A stretch of 64,000 bases of DNA, taken from TMED69 sp036130055 (GTDB lineage Bacteria > Pseudomonadota > Gammaproteobacteria > Ga0077536). Position 1 is the first letter of the stretch, and every line of letters starts with the position of its first letter. Shown one piece after another: positions 53,296 through 62,702 of the stretch. Where the stretch lies: contig JAYYOR010000027.1 of assembly GCA_036130055.1 (NCBI GenBank), forward strand, positions 1 through 64,000, written 5' to 3'. The notes below the pieces were generated by a model that did not search any database, was not told where the DNA came from, and saw only the letters and a program-made list of their open reading frames with translations. A program made the position numbers and the translations under genes.

Positions 53296-53718
53296 TTAAT
53301 TTTTTTGTTCAATAGGTAAATTTTCTTGTTTCCAACCATCCATACCACCACGCAGAATTTTTAAATCAGCAAACCCTTTCTTTCTAAAAACAGCAGAGCT
53401 GGTTGAACTGACCATTCCAGACTCGCAGTATATTAAAATTGGGGAGTCTTTAAATTTTAGGTATTTTTCTAAACTTTTATTTAAATCACTAGCGCTTAAA
53501 TTTATCGAGTTAATTATATGGCCTTTTGAATAAGCATCTTGAGGTCTCAAATCGAAAATTAACAGTTTATCTCCTTGCTCATTGAAAAGATTCACGGCTT
53601 CATTTGGGCTTATCGAGGATTTTTGGGAAAAAAAGCTATAAAGCAGAATTCCAAACACAATCAAAAATAGTGCACTTAGTATCCAGTTTTCAATAACAAA
53701 AATATAGAATTCATGCAT
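53296..53718 (-). CDS. Membrane-anchored rhodanese-domain protein (YibN-like)
   Basis: A 140-residue protein with one N-terminal membrane helix (about residues 10-30, ILSALFLIVFGILLYSFF) and a single rhodanese domain. The predicted active-site loop begins with Cys in IYCESGMVSS, so a sulfur-transfer role is possible. DLRPQDAYSKGHI and GGMDGWKQENLPI are typical rhodanese segments. YibN is placed near gpsA in E. coli and relatives, which supports the name. A 126-base divergent gap separates it from gpmI. Confidence 0.85.
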   Translation of the reverse strand: MHEFYIFVIENWILSALFLIVFGILLYSFFSQKSSISPNEAVNLFNEQGDKLLIFDLRPQDAYSKGHIINSINLSASDLNKSLEKYLKFKDSPILIYCESGMVSSTSSAVFRKKGFADLKILRGGMDGWKQENLPIEQKN

Positions 53719-53742
53719 AATAAAATTTGCGTTTCAAGCTAA

Positions 53743-53771
53743 TTGAGAAATAGTTACTCATTTATTATCAT
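53743..53771 (+). promoter_or_regulatory. Probable promoter for gpmI-envC-ctpA
   Basis: TTGAGA (53743-53748) and TATCAT (53766-53771) each match five of six sigma-70 consensus bases and are separated by exactly 17 bases. They lie in the divergent gap upstream of gpmI, about 70 bases before its start. No equally good pair was seen for the oppositely oriented rhodanese gene. Confidence 0.5.
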
Positions 53772-53844
53772 ACACCGTATATCTGAAAAATGCAGTCAAA
53801 AGATATTGTCGTTTACATTCTATTTACTTTAGAGGAAACTTGAA

Positions 53845-55401
53845 TTGGAATCTGATAAGAAGAAAGTGGTCTTAATAATATTAGATGGTTGGGGGCAAAG
53901 AGAAGAAACCGAATTCAACGCTGTTTACACAGCTAAAACGCCTAATTGGGACCTATTCCTTAGGAAATATCCCAATCACTATCTAAAATGTTCTGGCAAA
54001 GACGTTGGCCTGCCAGAAGCCCAGATGGGAAATTCAGAGGTTGGACATATGCACATCGGAGCAGGCCGCCTAATCGAGCAAGACCTGACAAGAATCAATC
54101 AATCAATAGCAGATGGACAACTAGGGTATATTGACATTTTATCAAATACCTTTGAACAATTAAAAAGATCGAATGGAACTTTACATTTAATTGGATTGTG
54201 CTCGGAAGGCGGTGTTCACAGTCACATGGATCATCTTAAAGCACTTATCGACATAGCAATATCGAAAGGGGTTGTTAGTATAAAAATCCATGCAATTCTT
54301 GATGGGAGGGATACAGAACAAAAAGCGGCGGAAAAAAACTTACCAGAGTTGGTAAAATTTTTACAGAGCAGGCCTGTCGCAAAAATCGCTACCATCCAAG
54401 GTCGTTATTATGCAATGGATCGCAATGAAAAATGGGAGAGAACAGCTTTGGCGTATAATCTAATTATGCGCCGAGACGCCAAATTTCAGTATAGCGATCC
54501 CTTGTCTGCTTTAGGAGATGCATACCAGCGGAATGAAACCGACGAATTTGTCTCACCAACCTCAATTGTTGACGGAGAAATTACTGACCAATCAGTTCAA
54601 AATAATGATGTGGGCTTATTTTTTAATTTTCGCGCAGATAGAGCTCGTCAATTAACAGAGTGTTTATCGGCACGCAAATTCTCAAAATTTTCACGCGGGA
54701 ACAGCGCAATTTTTTCAAAATTTATTACTATGACGAATTACGCTGAATTTCTTGAAAACCCTGTTATCTTTGATAACTACGAAATTAAAAATACCTTAGG
54801 CGAAGTAATATCTAATAGCAACAAAAAACAAGCAAGAATAGCCGAAACCGAAAAGTATGCCCATGTAACTTTTTTTCTAAACGGTGGAAGAGAAAAACCT
54901 TTTTTTGGAGAGGAAAGAATTCTTATCCCTTCTCCAAATGTTTCTACTTATGATAAAGCCCCAGAAATGAGTGCTTATGAAGTTGCATCAAGAATGTGTG
55001 AGCTTATCACGAATCAAAGGCATGAGGCAATTATTGCGAATTTTGCAAACGCTGATATGGTCGGCCATACCGGCGATTTTGAAGCAGCCGTCAAGGCAAT
55101 CGAGGTTCTTGATCAATGTTTAGGAAAAATCCACGATGATGCTAGGAACAACGGCTATGATATACTTATTACTGCCGACCATGGAAATGCCGAGCTGATG
55201 TCCGCACCTCAAGATAAGAGCAAAACTGGGCTGCGACCGCATACTTCACATACTAATAACGTAGTACCAATAGTCTATATTGGTACAAAAAATTTAAAAT
55301 TAGAATCCGGTGATCTTAAAGACATTGCTCCTACAATGTTAACCTTACTTGGTTTGAAAGTGCCACATGAAATGACTGGAAAAAATCTTTTAAGACGCTA
55401 A
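53845..55401 (+). CDS. gpmI: Phosphoglycerate mutase, 2,3-bisphosphoglycerate-independent
   Basis: Interconverts 3- and 2-phosphoglycerate in glycolysis/gluconeogenesis, using two Mn ions and a phosphoserine intermediate. The 518-residue alkaline-phosphatase-fold protein has metal ligand D14 (LDGWG), catalytic S64 in MGNSEVGHMHIGAGR, ILDGRDT, and the C-terminal ITADHGNAE and GLRPHTSHTNNVVP ligand motifs. The start is TTG at 53845, with AGAGGA eight bases upstream. It leads a gpmI-envC-ctpA group, an arrangement common in Gammaproteobacteria. Confidence 0.97.
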   Translation: MESDKKKVVLIILDGWGQREETEFNAVYTAKTPNWDLFLRKYPNHYLKCSGKDVGLPEAQMGNSEVGHMHIGAGRLIEQDLTRINQSIADGQLGYIDILSNTFEQLKRSNGTLHLIGLCSEGGVHSHMDHLKALIDIAISKGVVSIKIHAILDGRDTEQKAAEKNLPELVKFLQSRPVAKIATIQGRYYAMDRNEKWERTALAYNLIMRRDAKFQYSDPLSALGDAYQRNETDEFVSPTSIVDGEITDQSVQNNDVGLFFNFRADRARQLTECLSARKFSKFSRGNSAIFSKFITMTNYAEFLENPVIFDNYEIKNTLGEVISNSNKKQARIAETEKYAHVTFFLNGGREKPFFGEERILIPSPNVSTYDKAPEMSAYEVASRMCELITNQRHEAIIANFANADMVGHTGDFEAAVKAIEVLDQCLGKIHDDARNNGYDILITADHGNAELMSAPQDKSKTGLRPHTSHTNNVVPIVYIGTKNLKLESGDLKDIAPTMLTLLGLKVPHEMTGKNLLRR

Positions 55402-55432
55402 ATAAAAATTTTAGTTTGTCGATTATTTAATT

Positions 55433-56320
55433 ATGAGCTTAAAGCAAACTGAATACACAAAAACAAATCTTTTGGTAGGAATAATCTTGGTATTAGTATG
55501 CCATGAGCTTGACGTTACCGGTAAAGGAAACCAAACCTCTAACTTAGGTGCGGTCGCAAGTAACTATCTTCGACCTAATTTGCTTTCATCAACAAATGAG
55601 ATCATTCGTTTTCAAGCAGAACAGTTTGCTTTCCAGCATCAGGAATCAAGGTTAGAAGTTCTTAAAAATATCGAAGTAGTCCTAAAAAACACAGATCTAA
55701 TCCATGTTAGTAAAAATACTTTTTTTTCATCCCTTTCACAAAAAAACTTAATTCAAACCAAATTGCTTAAGAAATATTTCTTCGACGAAATATATCGTTC
55801 AGCCCAGAACTCAAAATTAATTAAAAAAAACCAAAACAATATTCAACATTACAAGACACAAACTAGTGAAACCCTCGCTACCAGACCAGATAAAAAATCT
55901 AACATTGATCGGAATTTAACCGGACACTTTAACCAACATAAAGGCAAACTACCTTTCCCAACATCCGGAGCAATAATGAAAGCCTCTGGAAAACCTTTCC
56001 TCACTGGCACAGTCCCATGGAATGGCGTGCTTATCAGCAGTCAGCCAAATGAGGTTGTAAAATCCGTAGGTACTGGAAAAATTATTTTTGCAAATAAATT
56101 CATTGGTTTTCAATCCGTAATAATAGTCGACCACGGAAATGGTTATTTTACAATCTACGGTAATCTCAGCCCAATCAAAGTTGAATTGGGGCAAAGAATA
56201 GAAGCTGGTCAAATAATTGGTAGAGTTGGAAAGGATAGAGATTCTAAAATTAATGGATTGTATTTTGAGATTAGAAAAGCCGGGACCGCATTAGTTTCGG
56301 AGCATTGGTTTGCAAATTAA
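55433..56320 (+). CDS. envC: Short EnvC-like murein hydrolase activator (degenerate LytM domain)
   Basis: The C-terminal 125 residues (from about KGKLPFPTSG) form an M23/LytM domain with SVGTGKIIFANKFIGFQSVIIVDHGNGYFTIYGNLS (partly: VIIVDHGNGYFTIYGNLS). Expected zinc-ligand histidines are replaced: GNLS for the usual AHLS, and LYFEIR for LHFEIR. It is therefore an activator like EnvC, not a peptidase. At 295 residues it is about 100 shorter than EnvC and its N-terminal 150 residues lack a convincing long coiled coil. A hydrophobic stretch at residues 12-24 may be a signal anchor. Position between gpmI and ctpA supports the name. Confidence 0.78.
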   Translation: MSLKQTEYTKTNLLVGIILVLVCHELDVTGKGNQTSNLGAVASNYLRPNLLSSTNEIIRFQAEQFAFQHQESRLEVLKNIEVVLKNTDLIHVSKNTFFSSLSQKNLIQTKLLKKYFFDEIYRSAQNSKLIKKNQNNIQHYKTQTSETLATRPDKKSNIDRNLTGHFNQHKGKLPFPTSGAIMKASGKPFLTGTVPWNGVLISSQPNEVVKSVGTGKIIFANKFIGFQSVIIVDHGNGYFTIYGNLSPIKVELGQRIEAGQIIGRVGKDRDSKINGLYFEIRKAGTALVSEHWFAN

Positions 56321-56321
56321 T

Positions 56322-57590
56322 ATGTGTAGAAGAATTTACAAAATCTTTTTTCTCTTTGGTGTGGGGTTTTTTATCTTTCAGACTGTTGATGCGGATAGTA
56401 CAAAAACCTCTTTGTCAAATTCAAAAGAAGTCAAACCATACCCTATCAATGAAATAAAAAATTTTGTAGAGGTTTATTTAAAAATTAAAGAAAATTATGT
56501 CTCAGAAATCGACGATGCTACGTTATTAAATAATGCTATAAAAGGAATGATAGATAATTTAGATCCATACTCTACTTTTCTAGACGTGGACCAATTAAGG
56601 GAGTTTAAAAGAAATCTAGATGGCAGATATGGAGGAGTTGGTTTAGAGTTAGCAAAAAAGGACGGTAAAATAATAGTTATGACCTCTATATTTGGAGGTC
56701 CAGCTTATAAAGCAGGGATCAAAAGTGGTGACAAAATAATACAAATAAACGATTTGATTTTACATAACCATAACCTAGCAGAGGTCGACAGACAACTTAA
56801 TGGTGTTCCCAACACCCAGGTTAAGCTATTTATTGAAAATTCCGAAAATAAAATTTTAATCTATGATTTAAAACGAAAATTACTAAAAAAATCCAATATT
56901 TTTTGGAATGATTTGGGGGATAATTTCATTCACGTAAGAATCGCGCAATTCCTTGAGAACGCCGCTGTTGAAATTACTGATAAATTTAAAAAAGCAAAAA
57001 ATCAGAATATTAGAGGGTTAATTATTGACCTACGAGATAATCCAGGTGGTCTTCTTGAAGCAGCTATTAAAACGACCGATCTTTTTTTATCTAAAGGCAC
57101 AATTGTTTCCATTGAAGACCGCTTAGGTCAAACATTTGAAAACTATATAGCCACTCCCCCTACAATAATAGCACCCAAAATTCCGATAATTGTAATAATA
57201 AACAACGGTACCGCCTCAGCAGCAGAAATCATGGCGAGCGCCTTGAAGGATAATAAACGCGCACTTTTGATAGGAACAAATACCTTTGGAAAAGGATCGG
57301 TGCAATCATTGTTTGCTTTACCAAATAATTCGGCTGCTAAGATAACCACCGCTTTTTATCTAACTCCCTCAGGTCAGAAAATAAATCTAAAAGGCATAAC
57401 ACCCGATATCCCAATTAAATCTTTTAAAATTTTTTCCTATCGCGACAAGGTTTTAAGTGATAACAAAGAGGGTTTAAATGTGTTATACAAGGAAAACGAC
57501 AAAAACAGCAAACCTGGCTTCTCCGAGGACATCGACTACACCTTGTTTCAAGCAGTTAAAGCCCTCCAAGCAATCACTTTAGCACATTGA
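56322..57590 (+). CDS. ctpA: C-terminal processing periplasmic protease (CtpA, S41 family)
   Basis: Periplasmic serine protease with PDZ domain that degrades selected envelope proteins. I start it at the ATG at 56322, one base after the envC stop (a TTG at 56310 is possible); 422 residues with a signal peptide (IYKIFFLFGVGFFIFQTVDA). A PDZ domain (about 90-165, YGGVGLEL) precedes the protease core. Core motifs are IRGLIIDLRDNPGG, the nucleophile in NNGTASAAEI and the general-base Lys in NTFGKGSVQ. It may act on hydrolases controlled by the upstream EnvC-like protein; that link is inferred. Confidence 0.93.
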   Translation: MCRRIYKIFFLFGVGFFIFQTVDADSTKTSLSNSKEVKPYPINEIKNFVEVYLKIKENYVSEIDDATLLNNAIKGMIDNLDPYSTFLDVDQLREFKRNLDGRYGGVGLELAKKDGKIIVMTSIFGGPAYKAGIKSGDKIIQINDLILHNHNLAEVDRQLNGVPNTQVKLFIENSENKILIYDLKRKLLKKSNIFWNDLGDNFIHVRIAQFLENAAVEITDKFKKAKNQNIRGLIIDLRDNPGGLLEAAIKTTDLFLSKGTIVSIEDRLGQTFENYIATPPTIIAPKIPIIVIINNGTASAAEIMASALKDNKRALLIGTNTFGKGSVQSLFALPNNSAAKITTAFYLTPSGQKINLKGITPDIPIKSFKIFSYRDKVLSDNKEGLNVLYKENDKNSKPGFSEDIDYTLFQAVKALQAITLAH

Positions 57591-57597
57591 AAAATAG

Positions 57598-59277
57598 TTA
57601 AAGATTATCATCTGAGCCAAACAAGCCACGTAACAGAACTATAACTCCACCCACTGCAAATATCATCATTAAAAAAGGCTGAGCAGTCGAAGCAAGAAAA
57701 TCAATTTCTAAACTCGATAATATTAATGAAAGCAAGATTAAACAAAAACCAGTAATTGTTAATAATAGTGTTCGTTTTAATTTATTAACAGCATCTTTAA
57801 TGTTTCTTAACTCCGGATCCTGTGTCCTCAAAATCAATCTGCCCATCCTGAGTTTATCCAACAAATCAAATGTTTGACTCGGTATGTTAGGAAGTCGTCC
57901 AATCCAGCTTGGAATTTCTGACCCTGCATTTTTAAGTATCTCAAGAACTGAAATTCTTTTCGACATGAACTCGTTTACCGAAGGCTGGGCTGCCGTCCAA
58001 AGATCTAAATTTGGGTCGAGTTGACGTCCGATTCCTTCAACACTAACCAAAGTTTTCTGCAGCAATAACATTTGAGGAAGCACTTCCATATCAAAACGTT
58101 GCGCTGTTTGAAATAAGCGGAGAAGTACGTTACCGATCGATATTTCCGAAGCTGGCCTATCTAGAATTGGCTCGCAAACAGAACGGATCGCGAATTCGAA
58201 TTCATCCACTCTTGTACTTTCAGGGACCCAACCAGATTCAACATGTAGTTCGGCTACTCTTCTATAATCCCTCTCGAAAAAAGCCGCACAATTTTCAGCA
58301 AGATAACGCTGATCAAACTCATTTAAGGATCCCATTATTCCGAAATCGACAAGTGCGATTTTATCTTTCTCATTATTTTGACCGGGTACAACAAAGATGT
58401 TTCCGGGATGCATGTCAGCGTGAAAAAAATGATCTCTAAATACCTGGGTAAAAAGAATTTCTATCGCCTCTATAGCCAGTTTACTTGGGGAAATACCCGC
58501 CTTTTCTAACCTTGTGATATCAGTTATGGTTATACCTTTAATTCTTTCTGCCACTAATACTGAATCATTTGTGAACCTCCAGAAGACTCGAGGAATGATT
58601 AAATTTGACTGATCTGAGCAATTTCTGGCTAATTGCGCTGCGTTGGCCGCTTCCCGTAGCATATCCAATTCATCTATAATAGTTTTTTCTAATTCCTCAA
58701 CTATTAAAGTGGGCCTCAACGATTTTGCTGGCGGCCAATATTTTTCCATTATGCGAGCTAAAAAATACATCAGGTCAACATCTTTTTCTATCACTGGTCT
58801 AATATCCGGACGCACAACTTTAACGACTACTTCTTCTCCGGTGACCAGCCGAGCAATATGAACTTGAGCGATTGATGCCGAAGCAATCGGCTTCATATCG
58901 AATGAGTCAAATACTTCGTTAAGTTTTTTACCAAATGATTCTTCTATGATGTTTTTAGCAACGTTACCAGAGAATGGCGGGACGCTATCTTGCAACTTGC
59001 CCAATTCAAACGCTATGTGGTCGGGGATAACGTCCCTTCTTGTCGAAAGAATTTGTCCCAGCTTGATAAAAAAAGGCCCAAGGTCTTCCAGAACGAGCCT
59101 TACGCTTTCCCCTACTTGAAATTCTTTATCTGTTTTTTTTCTTGTGCTTGGGTGTAACCTAAATAAAAATAAAACGATTCTCATCCAGCTCTTGGTTAAC
59201 AAAATTTCGTCCAAGCCGTGCTCAACTAATTTCGCCTGAATTTTAATAATTCTTGCATATTTGTCAAAACCGAACAT
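57598..59277 (-). CDS. ubiB: UbiB, ABC1/ADCK-type atypical kinase for ubiquinone synthesis
   Basis: UbiB is a membrane-associated atypical kinase/ATPase needed for ubiquinone biosynthesis, probably extracting lipid intermediates. The 559-residue protein has the N-terminal KxGQ element (FFIKLGQILSTRRD), the alanine-rich ASASIAQVH nucleotide loop, and HADMHPGNIFV plus VDFGIMGS of the catalytic core. Two hydrophobic helices close the C-terminus. It follows ubiJ after three bases. The convergent ctpA ends seven bases away with no visible terminator. Confidence 0.96.
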   Translation of the reverse strand: MFGFDKYARIIKIQAKLVEHGLDEILLTKSWMRIVLFLFRLHPSTRKKTDKEFQVGESVRLVLEDLGPFFIKLGQILSTRRDVIPDHIAFELGKLQDSVPPFSGNVAKNIIEESFGKKLNEVFDSFDMKPIASASIAQVHIARLVTGEEVVVKVVRPDIRPVIEKDVDLMYFLARIMEKYWPPAKSLRPTLIVEELEKTIIDELDMLREAANAAQLARNCSDQSNLIIPRVFWRFTNDSVLVAERIKGITITDITRLEKAGISPSKLAIEAIEILFTQVFRDHFFHADMHPGNIFVVPGQNNEKDKIALVDFGIMGSLNEFDQRYLAENCAAFFERDYRRVAELHVESGWVPESTRVDEFEFAIRSVCEPILDRPASEISIGNVLLRLFQTAQRFDMEVLPQMLLLQKTLVSVEGIGRQLDPNLDLWTAAQPSVNEFMSKRISVLEILKNAGSEIPSWIGRLPNIPSQTFDLLDKLRMGRLILRTQDPELRNIKDAVNKLKRTLLLTITGFCLILLSLILSSLEIDFLASTAQPFLMMIFAVGGVIVLLRGLFGSDDNL

Positions 59278-59280
59278 AAT

Positions 59281-59898
59281 TTAACCTTTTTTTGAAAAAA
59301 GAGCCCGACGTTTACTTTCTAACAAATCAACTCGATTGGACAATTCAAAGATTTCTTTATCCAGCTGGGAAAGCTCATCTTTCACTACAAATTCACGAGC
59401 ATCTTCTTTGATATAGATTTTAGTGTTTTCAAGAAATGACTCCATTGTTTCATTTAAGCTACTTACAGCGCTTTTAGCCCCATTAACAAATTGATTAGCA
59501 AAAGGACCACCGACAAAAGAACCTAAGATTTCTTCGAAGATGATCCCGCTCTCTATTAGTATTCGTTGTAAATTTTGGATTAACGATACGTCACCTTTTA
59601 TTTTAAGCAACCCCGCTGGAATTGGCTTCTTTGCTAAACCAAACCTCGCCGCTTTTATAAAATCTAGAATATCACCTTCAATTTTGAGATCCGGTTTCGT
59701 GGTAATATCTTTAAAGTACTCAATCTGAGTACCCTCAAATCTAAAATTTACATCTAAAGCAAAATCTAGGATATAAACATTAACGACTTTTTTATCAAAC
59801 GCTTCTATATTATCTGCGTAGAAATTGCTTCGTCGAATAAGTTGATTAAATAATTTTTGGGAATTATCGATCAACGTTTGTTTTCCATTTTTAAACAT
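59281..59898 (-). CDS. ubiJ: UbiJ, ubiquinone biosynthesis accessory factor
   Basis: UbiJ carries an SCP2-like lipid-binding domain and, with UbiK, organises the soluble Ubi enzyme complex. I start it at the ATG at 59898 (MFKNGKQTL), one base after the ubiE stop, giving 205 residues (E. coli 201); a longer start would lie 75 bases inside ubiE. The SCP2-type domain includes KPDLKIEGDILDFIKA and GLLKIKGDVSLIQNLQRIL. A C-terminal coiled coil (LSQLDKEIFELSNRVDLLES) follows. Position between ubiE and ubiB is decisive. Confidence 0.92.
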   Translation of the reverse strand: MFKNGKQTLIDNSQKLFNQLIRRSNFYADNIEAFDKKVVNVYILDFALDVNFRFEGTQIEYFKDITTKPDLKIEGDILDFIKAARFGLAKKPIPAGLLKIKGDVSLIQNLQRILIESGIIFEEILGSFVGGPFANQFVNGAKSAVSSLNETMESFLENTKIYIKEDAREFVVKDELSQLDKEIFELSNRVDLLESKRRALFSKKG

Positions 59899-59899
59899 A

Positions 59900-60664
59900 T
59901 TAGGTTTTATACCCCCAGTGTATTGAAATAAGACCCGAAAAAAATTTAAAAAAATTAGCTTTATAAAATCCAACTTTTTTCATCATTGAGACGATTTGAA
60001 TTTGATCGGGATGATTTTCTATAGAGGAGATAAGATATTCATAACTTTCTTCCGAGTCTACAATAAATTTTCCAAGCTTCGGTATGATATTTTTTGAGTA
60101 AAGAGCATAAATCTCCTTAAATCTTTTGTGGTGAATCTTAGAAAATTCTAGAATTACACATTTCCCTCCCGGATTCAGAACTCTATGAATCTCGCCTAGT
60201 GCTTCAGCTTTATCACTAAAGTTCCTCAACCCAAAAGCTACTATGACTCGGTCAACTGAATTATCCGACAATGGTATTTTAAGGGCATCAAAACACGCAA
60301 ATGATGTATTTGCAATAAGCCCTTGGTCAGTCATTTTGTCTCTACCAAGCAACAACATATCTTGATTTTTATCAGAACATAAAAGCCTGAGCCTGCCCCC
60401 GTCTCTTCTTTTGATAATTCCCCCCAAGTCGCATGTTCCAGCGGCGAGGTCAACAATGAGACCCTCGTCCTTAACCTGTTTAAGAGACAGTATATCTACA
60501 GCCTTATTTTTCCATATTTTATGCATTCCAAATGACATCAGACTATTCATCAAATCATATTTACTAGCCACTTTGGTAAAGATCGAATCAACCCTATTTT
60601 CCATATCCTCTTTTGGAATTTGTTCCGATCCAAAAAAAACATTTTGATTTTCTTTACCAGACAT
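59900..60664 (-). CDS. ubiE: UbiE, ubiquinone/menaquinone C-methyltransferase
   Basis: SAM-dependent C-methyltransferase of ubiquinone (and, where present, menaquinone) synthesis. The 254-residue protein is close to E. coli UbiE (251). Visible: VASKYDLMNSLMSFGMHKIWK (partly: KYDLMNSLMSFGMHKIWK), SAM motif I VDLAAGTCDLG, and the family motif VIVAFGLRNFSD. The ATG at 60664 lies directly before the stop of the DUF971 gene. It starts the ubiE-ubiJ-ubiB run. Confidence 0.97.
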   Translation of the reverse strand: MSGKENQNVFFGSEQIPKEDMENRVDSIFTKVASKYDLMNSLMSFGMHKIWKNKAVDILSLKQVKDEGLIVDLAAGTCDLGGIIKRRDGGRLRLLCSDKNQDMLLLGRDKMTDQGLIANTSFACFDALKIPLSDNSVDRVIVAFGLRNFSDKAEALGEIHRVLNPGGKCVILEFSKIHHKRFKEIYALYSKNIIPKLGKFIVDSEESYEYLISSIENHPDQIQIVSMMKKVGFYKANFFKFFSGLISIHWGYKT

Positions 60665-61042
60665 CTAGGTTTCTCTCCTTAACCATTGTTCTCTGTCATG
60701 ACCGGCTTTTTTAAGATCTGATAAATAATCTTTCCATAGTTTTTCACAATTCTCTCCTAAATGATTTAAATATTCCCAAGAATAAAGGCCTGTGTTATGA
60801 CCGTCATCAAAAAGAATTCTTATCGCGTAGGAACCGACAAATTCAATATTCTCAATAAAGACGTCGATTTTATTAAGTTGCAACTTACTCTGTGACGGCG
60901 TGTGGCCTCTCACTTCGGCAGAGGGTGAGTATACTCTTAGGAACTCATAAGATAGCTCGTAAGATATATCTTCATAAACAAGTTCCATAAGCCGCGACTT
61001 ATTTCGAAGCTTTATATCAAGAGGAACAATTTGTGAGCTCAT
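60665..61042 (-). CDS. DUF971 (GBBH-like N-terminal domain) protein
   Basis: A 125-residue protein of a family related to the N-terminal domain of gamma-butyrobetaine hydroxylase. Typical elements are ELSYEFLRVYSPSAEVRGH near residue 30-50 and the central GSYAIRILFDDGHNTGLYSW stretch (partly: FDDGHNTGLYSWEYL). Members are commonly found next to ubiE in Proteobacteria. In eukaryotes and some bacteria, related proteins affect iron-sulfur cluster handling; the role here is unknown. It abuts ubiE. A 59-base gap to xerC shows no clear promoter. Confidence 0.85.
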   Translation of the reverse strand: MSSQIVPLDIKLRNKSRLMELVYEDISYELSYEFLRVYSPSAEVRGHTPSQSKLQLNKIDVFIENIEFVGSYAIRILFDDGHNTGLYSWEYLNHLGENCEKLWKDYLSDLKKAGHDREQWLRRET

Positions 61043-61101
61043 TTGACCTCAATGTAATGCTAATAACATTATGATAACAGTTTTCACAAAACAGGTATAT
61101 T

Positions 61102-62001
61102 TTATGTTTGCTTTTTTGAACGAGGATGTGCTCGATCATATGCTTCGGCTAAATGCTGAAAATTTAGGTGAGTGTATATCTGCGTAGTGGCCAAGTTACT
61201 GTGGCCTAGAAGTTCTTGTACAGCCCTTAAGTCTCCTGAAGATTCTAATATATGAGTTGCGAAAGAATGTCTCATGATATGAGGATTTACGGATACATCC
61301 ATATTTAATAATTTAGACCAAATTTTGGTTCTAACTTGCACACTTCTCACGCTTATCCTACGACCACGAGCACTAAGAAAGAGCGCGTCAGTTTCAAGTG
61401 AATTATATCTTGATTCCCTTACGTTCAGCCAGGCTTTTAGTGCATTGATAGCAAATTTACCGCACGGCACGAGCCTCTCTTTTCTACCTTTACCAAATAC
61501 ACGCACCTCTCCGAATGATAAATTTAGATTTATTTTATCCAAAGAAACTAGTTCAGACACCCTCAGTCCTGAAGAATAGAGTAACTCAAACATCGCTTTG
61601 TCTCTTAGCAAAATGTCCGAGTCAGCATCTAAAGACAAAAAATAATTAGCTATTTCAACATCTAAGACTTTAGGCAACTTTTTTTCTTTTTTTGGAGCCT
61701 TTAATGAAGTAAACGGGTTTGCTGTTACGATTCCTTCTTTTATTAGCCATAAAAAAAACTTTTTTAGTGAGGAAAGTTTCCTAGCAATAGTTACAGCTTT
61801 ATCGCCCTTTCTTCTTCTTAAAGATAAATACTCTCTGGCTAATTTTGAATCTATATTAGACCAAGCCTGGATATTCAAAGAATCAGCGAAATCTATAAAC
61901 TGCCGCAAATCTCGCTCGTAACTTTTTAACGTATTTTCAGACAAATTGATACATTCTTTCTGAAATCTAATAAGAACATTGGAAAAATCTAAAGAAGACA
62001 T
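61102..62001 (-). CDS. xerC: Tyrosine recombinase XerC
   Basis: XerC with XerD resolves chromosome dimers at dif. The 299-residue protein has an N-terminal SAM-like core-binding domain and a C-terminal catalytic domain with the full catalytic set: R147 (GLRVSE), K171 (GKGRKER), H241 and R244 (HIMRHS), H267 (LGHSNL) and Y276 (QIYTH). The xerC name rather than xerD is chosen because dapF-DUF484-xerC is the classical gammaproteobacterial order. It starts 17 nt after the DUF484 gene. Confidence 0.95.
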   Translation of the reverse strand: MSSLDFSNVLIRFQKECINLSENTLKSYERDLRQFIDFADSLNIQAWSNIDSKLAREYLSLRRRKGDKAVTIARKLSSLKKFFLWLIKEGIVTANPFTSLKAPKKEKKLPKVLDVEIANYFLSLDADSDILLRDKAMFELLYSSGLRVSELVSLDKINLNLSFGEVRVFGKGRKERLVPCGKFAINALKAWLNVRESRYNSLETDALFLSARGRRISVRSVQVRTKIWSKLLNMDVSVNPHIMRHSFATHILESSGDLRAVQELLGHSNLATTQIYTHLNFQHLAEAYDRAHPRSKKQT

Positions 62002-62018
62002 ATTATTATTTCAAAAGC

Positions 62019-62702
62019 TCAAAGACTCCCTTTTATCTGCATGGTAATGGATAGCTTTAAAACAGAACCGAGTAAGCTTAAAAGCCCCGAATCAGAACCT
62101 GAGTTATACCTTAATGGATCGGCACTACCCAAATAAAAAAAACCAGACCATTCTCTGTCTTTAAAGGGATAGAAAACAATCGAACCGATATTTTCACTTA
62201 AAATAACGCTTTTCCTCTTAAAATTTTTTAACTGTCCATAATAAGGTTTGAAAACAGTATCAGATATCATTATCGGCTCGTTATTTTTCGGGACCATGGA
62301 TGAAAAAACCTCATTATTATCTTTCTTTTTTACATTTATAATTACCTCATCAGCATCAAAATCTGATGCCATAATCTCAGAAAGATAAGCAATCCATTTT
62401 TTAAGACTCCTATATTTACTTGCCGCGTCTGCAATATTTTGAATTTTAATAATAAAATCCCAATTCAATTCTGCATTGTATAGTAGCTCATCGTATTTAA
62501 TTTTTTGATCAGAATTTTTTCTTCTTAAGTTAACCAATTGTTTTTTTACTAAAGAAGCTATATTGTTATTATCAAAGTGTAGATTTAACTTGGTCAAAAA
62601 CTCTTCGTGCTTTTCAAAAATTTCAGGATTATCTCGAATGTATTCAAGAACCTCTTTTTCATCCAAGCTTGCCTTTTTATTTCGTCTATTCGTACTTTTC
62701 AT
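62019..62702 (-). CDS. DUF484 family protein (GAF-like)
   Basis: A 227-residue protein of unknown function. The N-terminal helical part (EKEVLEYIRDNPEIFEKHEEFLTKL, partly: VLEYIRDNPEIFEKHEEFL) is the DUF484 signature. The remainder looks like a degenerate GAF domain ending with SDSGLLSLLGSVLKLSI. The gene lies between dapF and xerC, its conserved place in Gammaproteobacteria, and overlaps dapF by four bases (ATGA). Confidence 0.88.
   Translation of the reverse strand: MKSTNRRNKKASLDEKEVLEYIRDNPEIFEKHEEFLTKLNLHFDNNNIASLVKKQLVNLRRKNSDQKIKYDELLYNAELNWDFIIKIQNIADAASKYRSLKKWIAYLSEIMASDFDADEVIINVKKKDNNEVFSSMVPKNNEPIMISDTVFKPYYGQLKNFKRKSVILSENIGSIVFYPFKDREWSGFFYLGSADPLRYNSGSDSGLLSLLGSVLKLSITMQIKGSL

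Noticed and set aside
61043..61101. CATAAT-like -10 upstream of the DUF971-ubiE-ubiJ-ubiB genes
   Set aside because: No acceptable -35 box at 16-18 bases; the match is expected by chance in such AT-rich sequence.
61102..62001. Tyrosine recombinase as a phage or integron integrase
   Set aside because: Length, motifs and the dapF-DUF484 neighbourhood identify it as chromosomal XerC.
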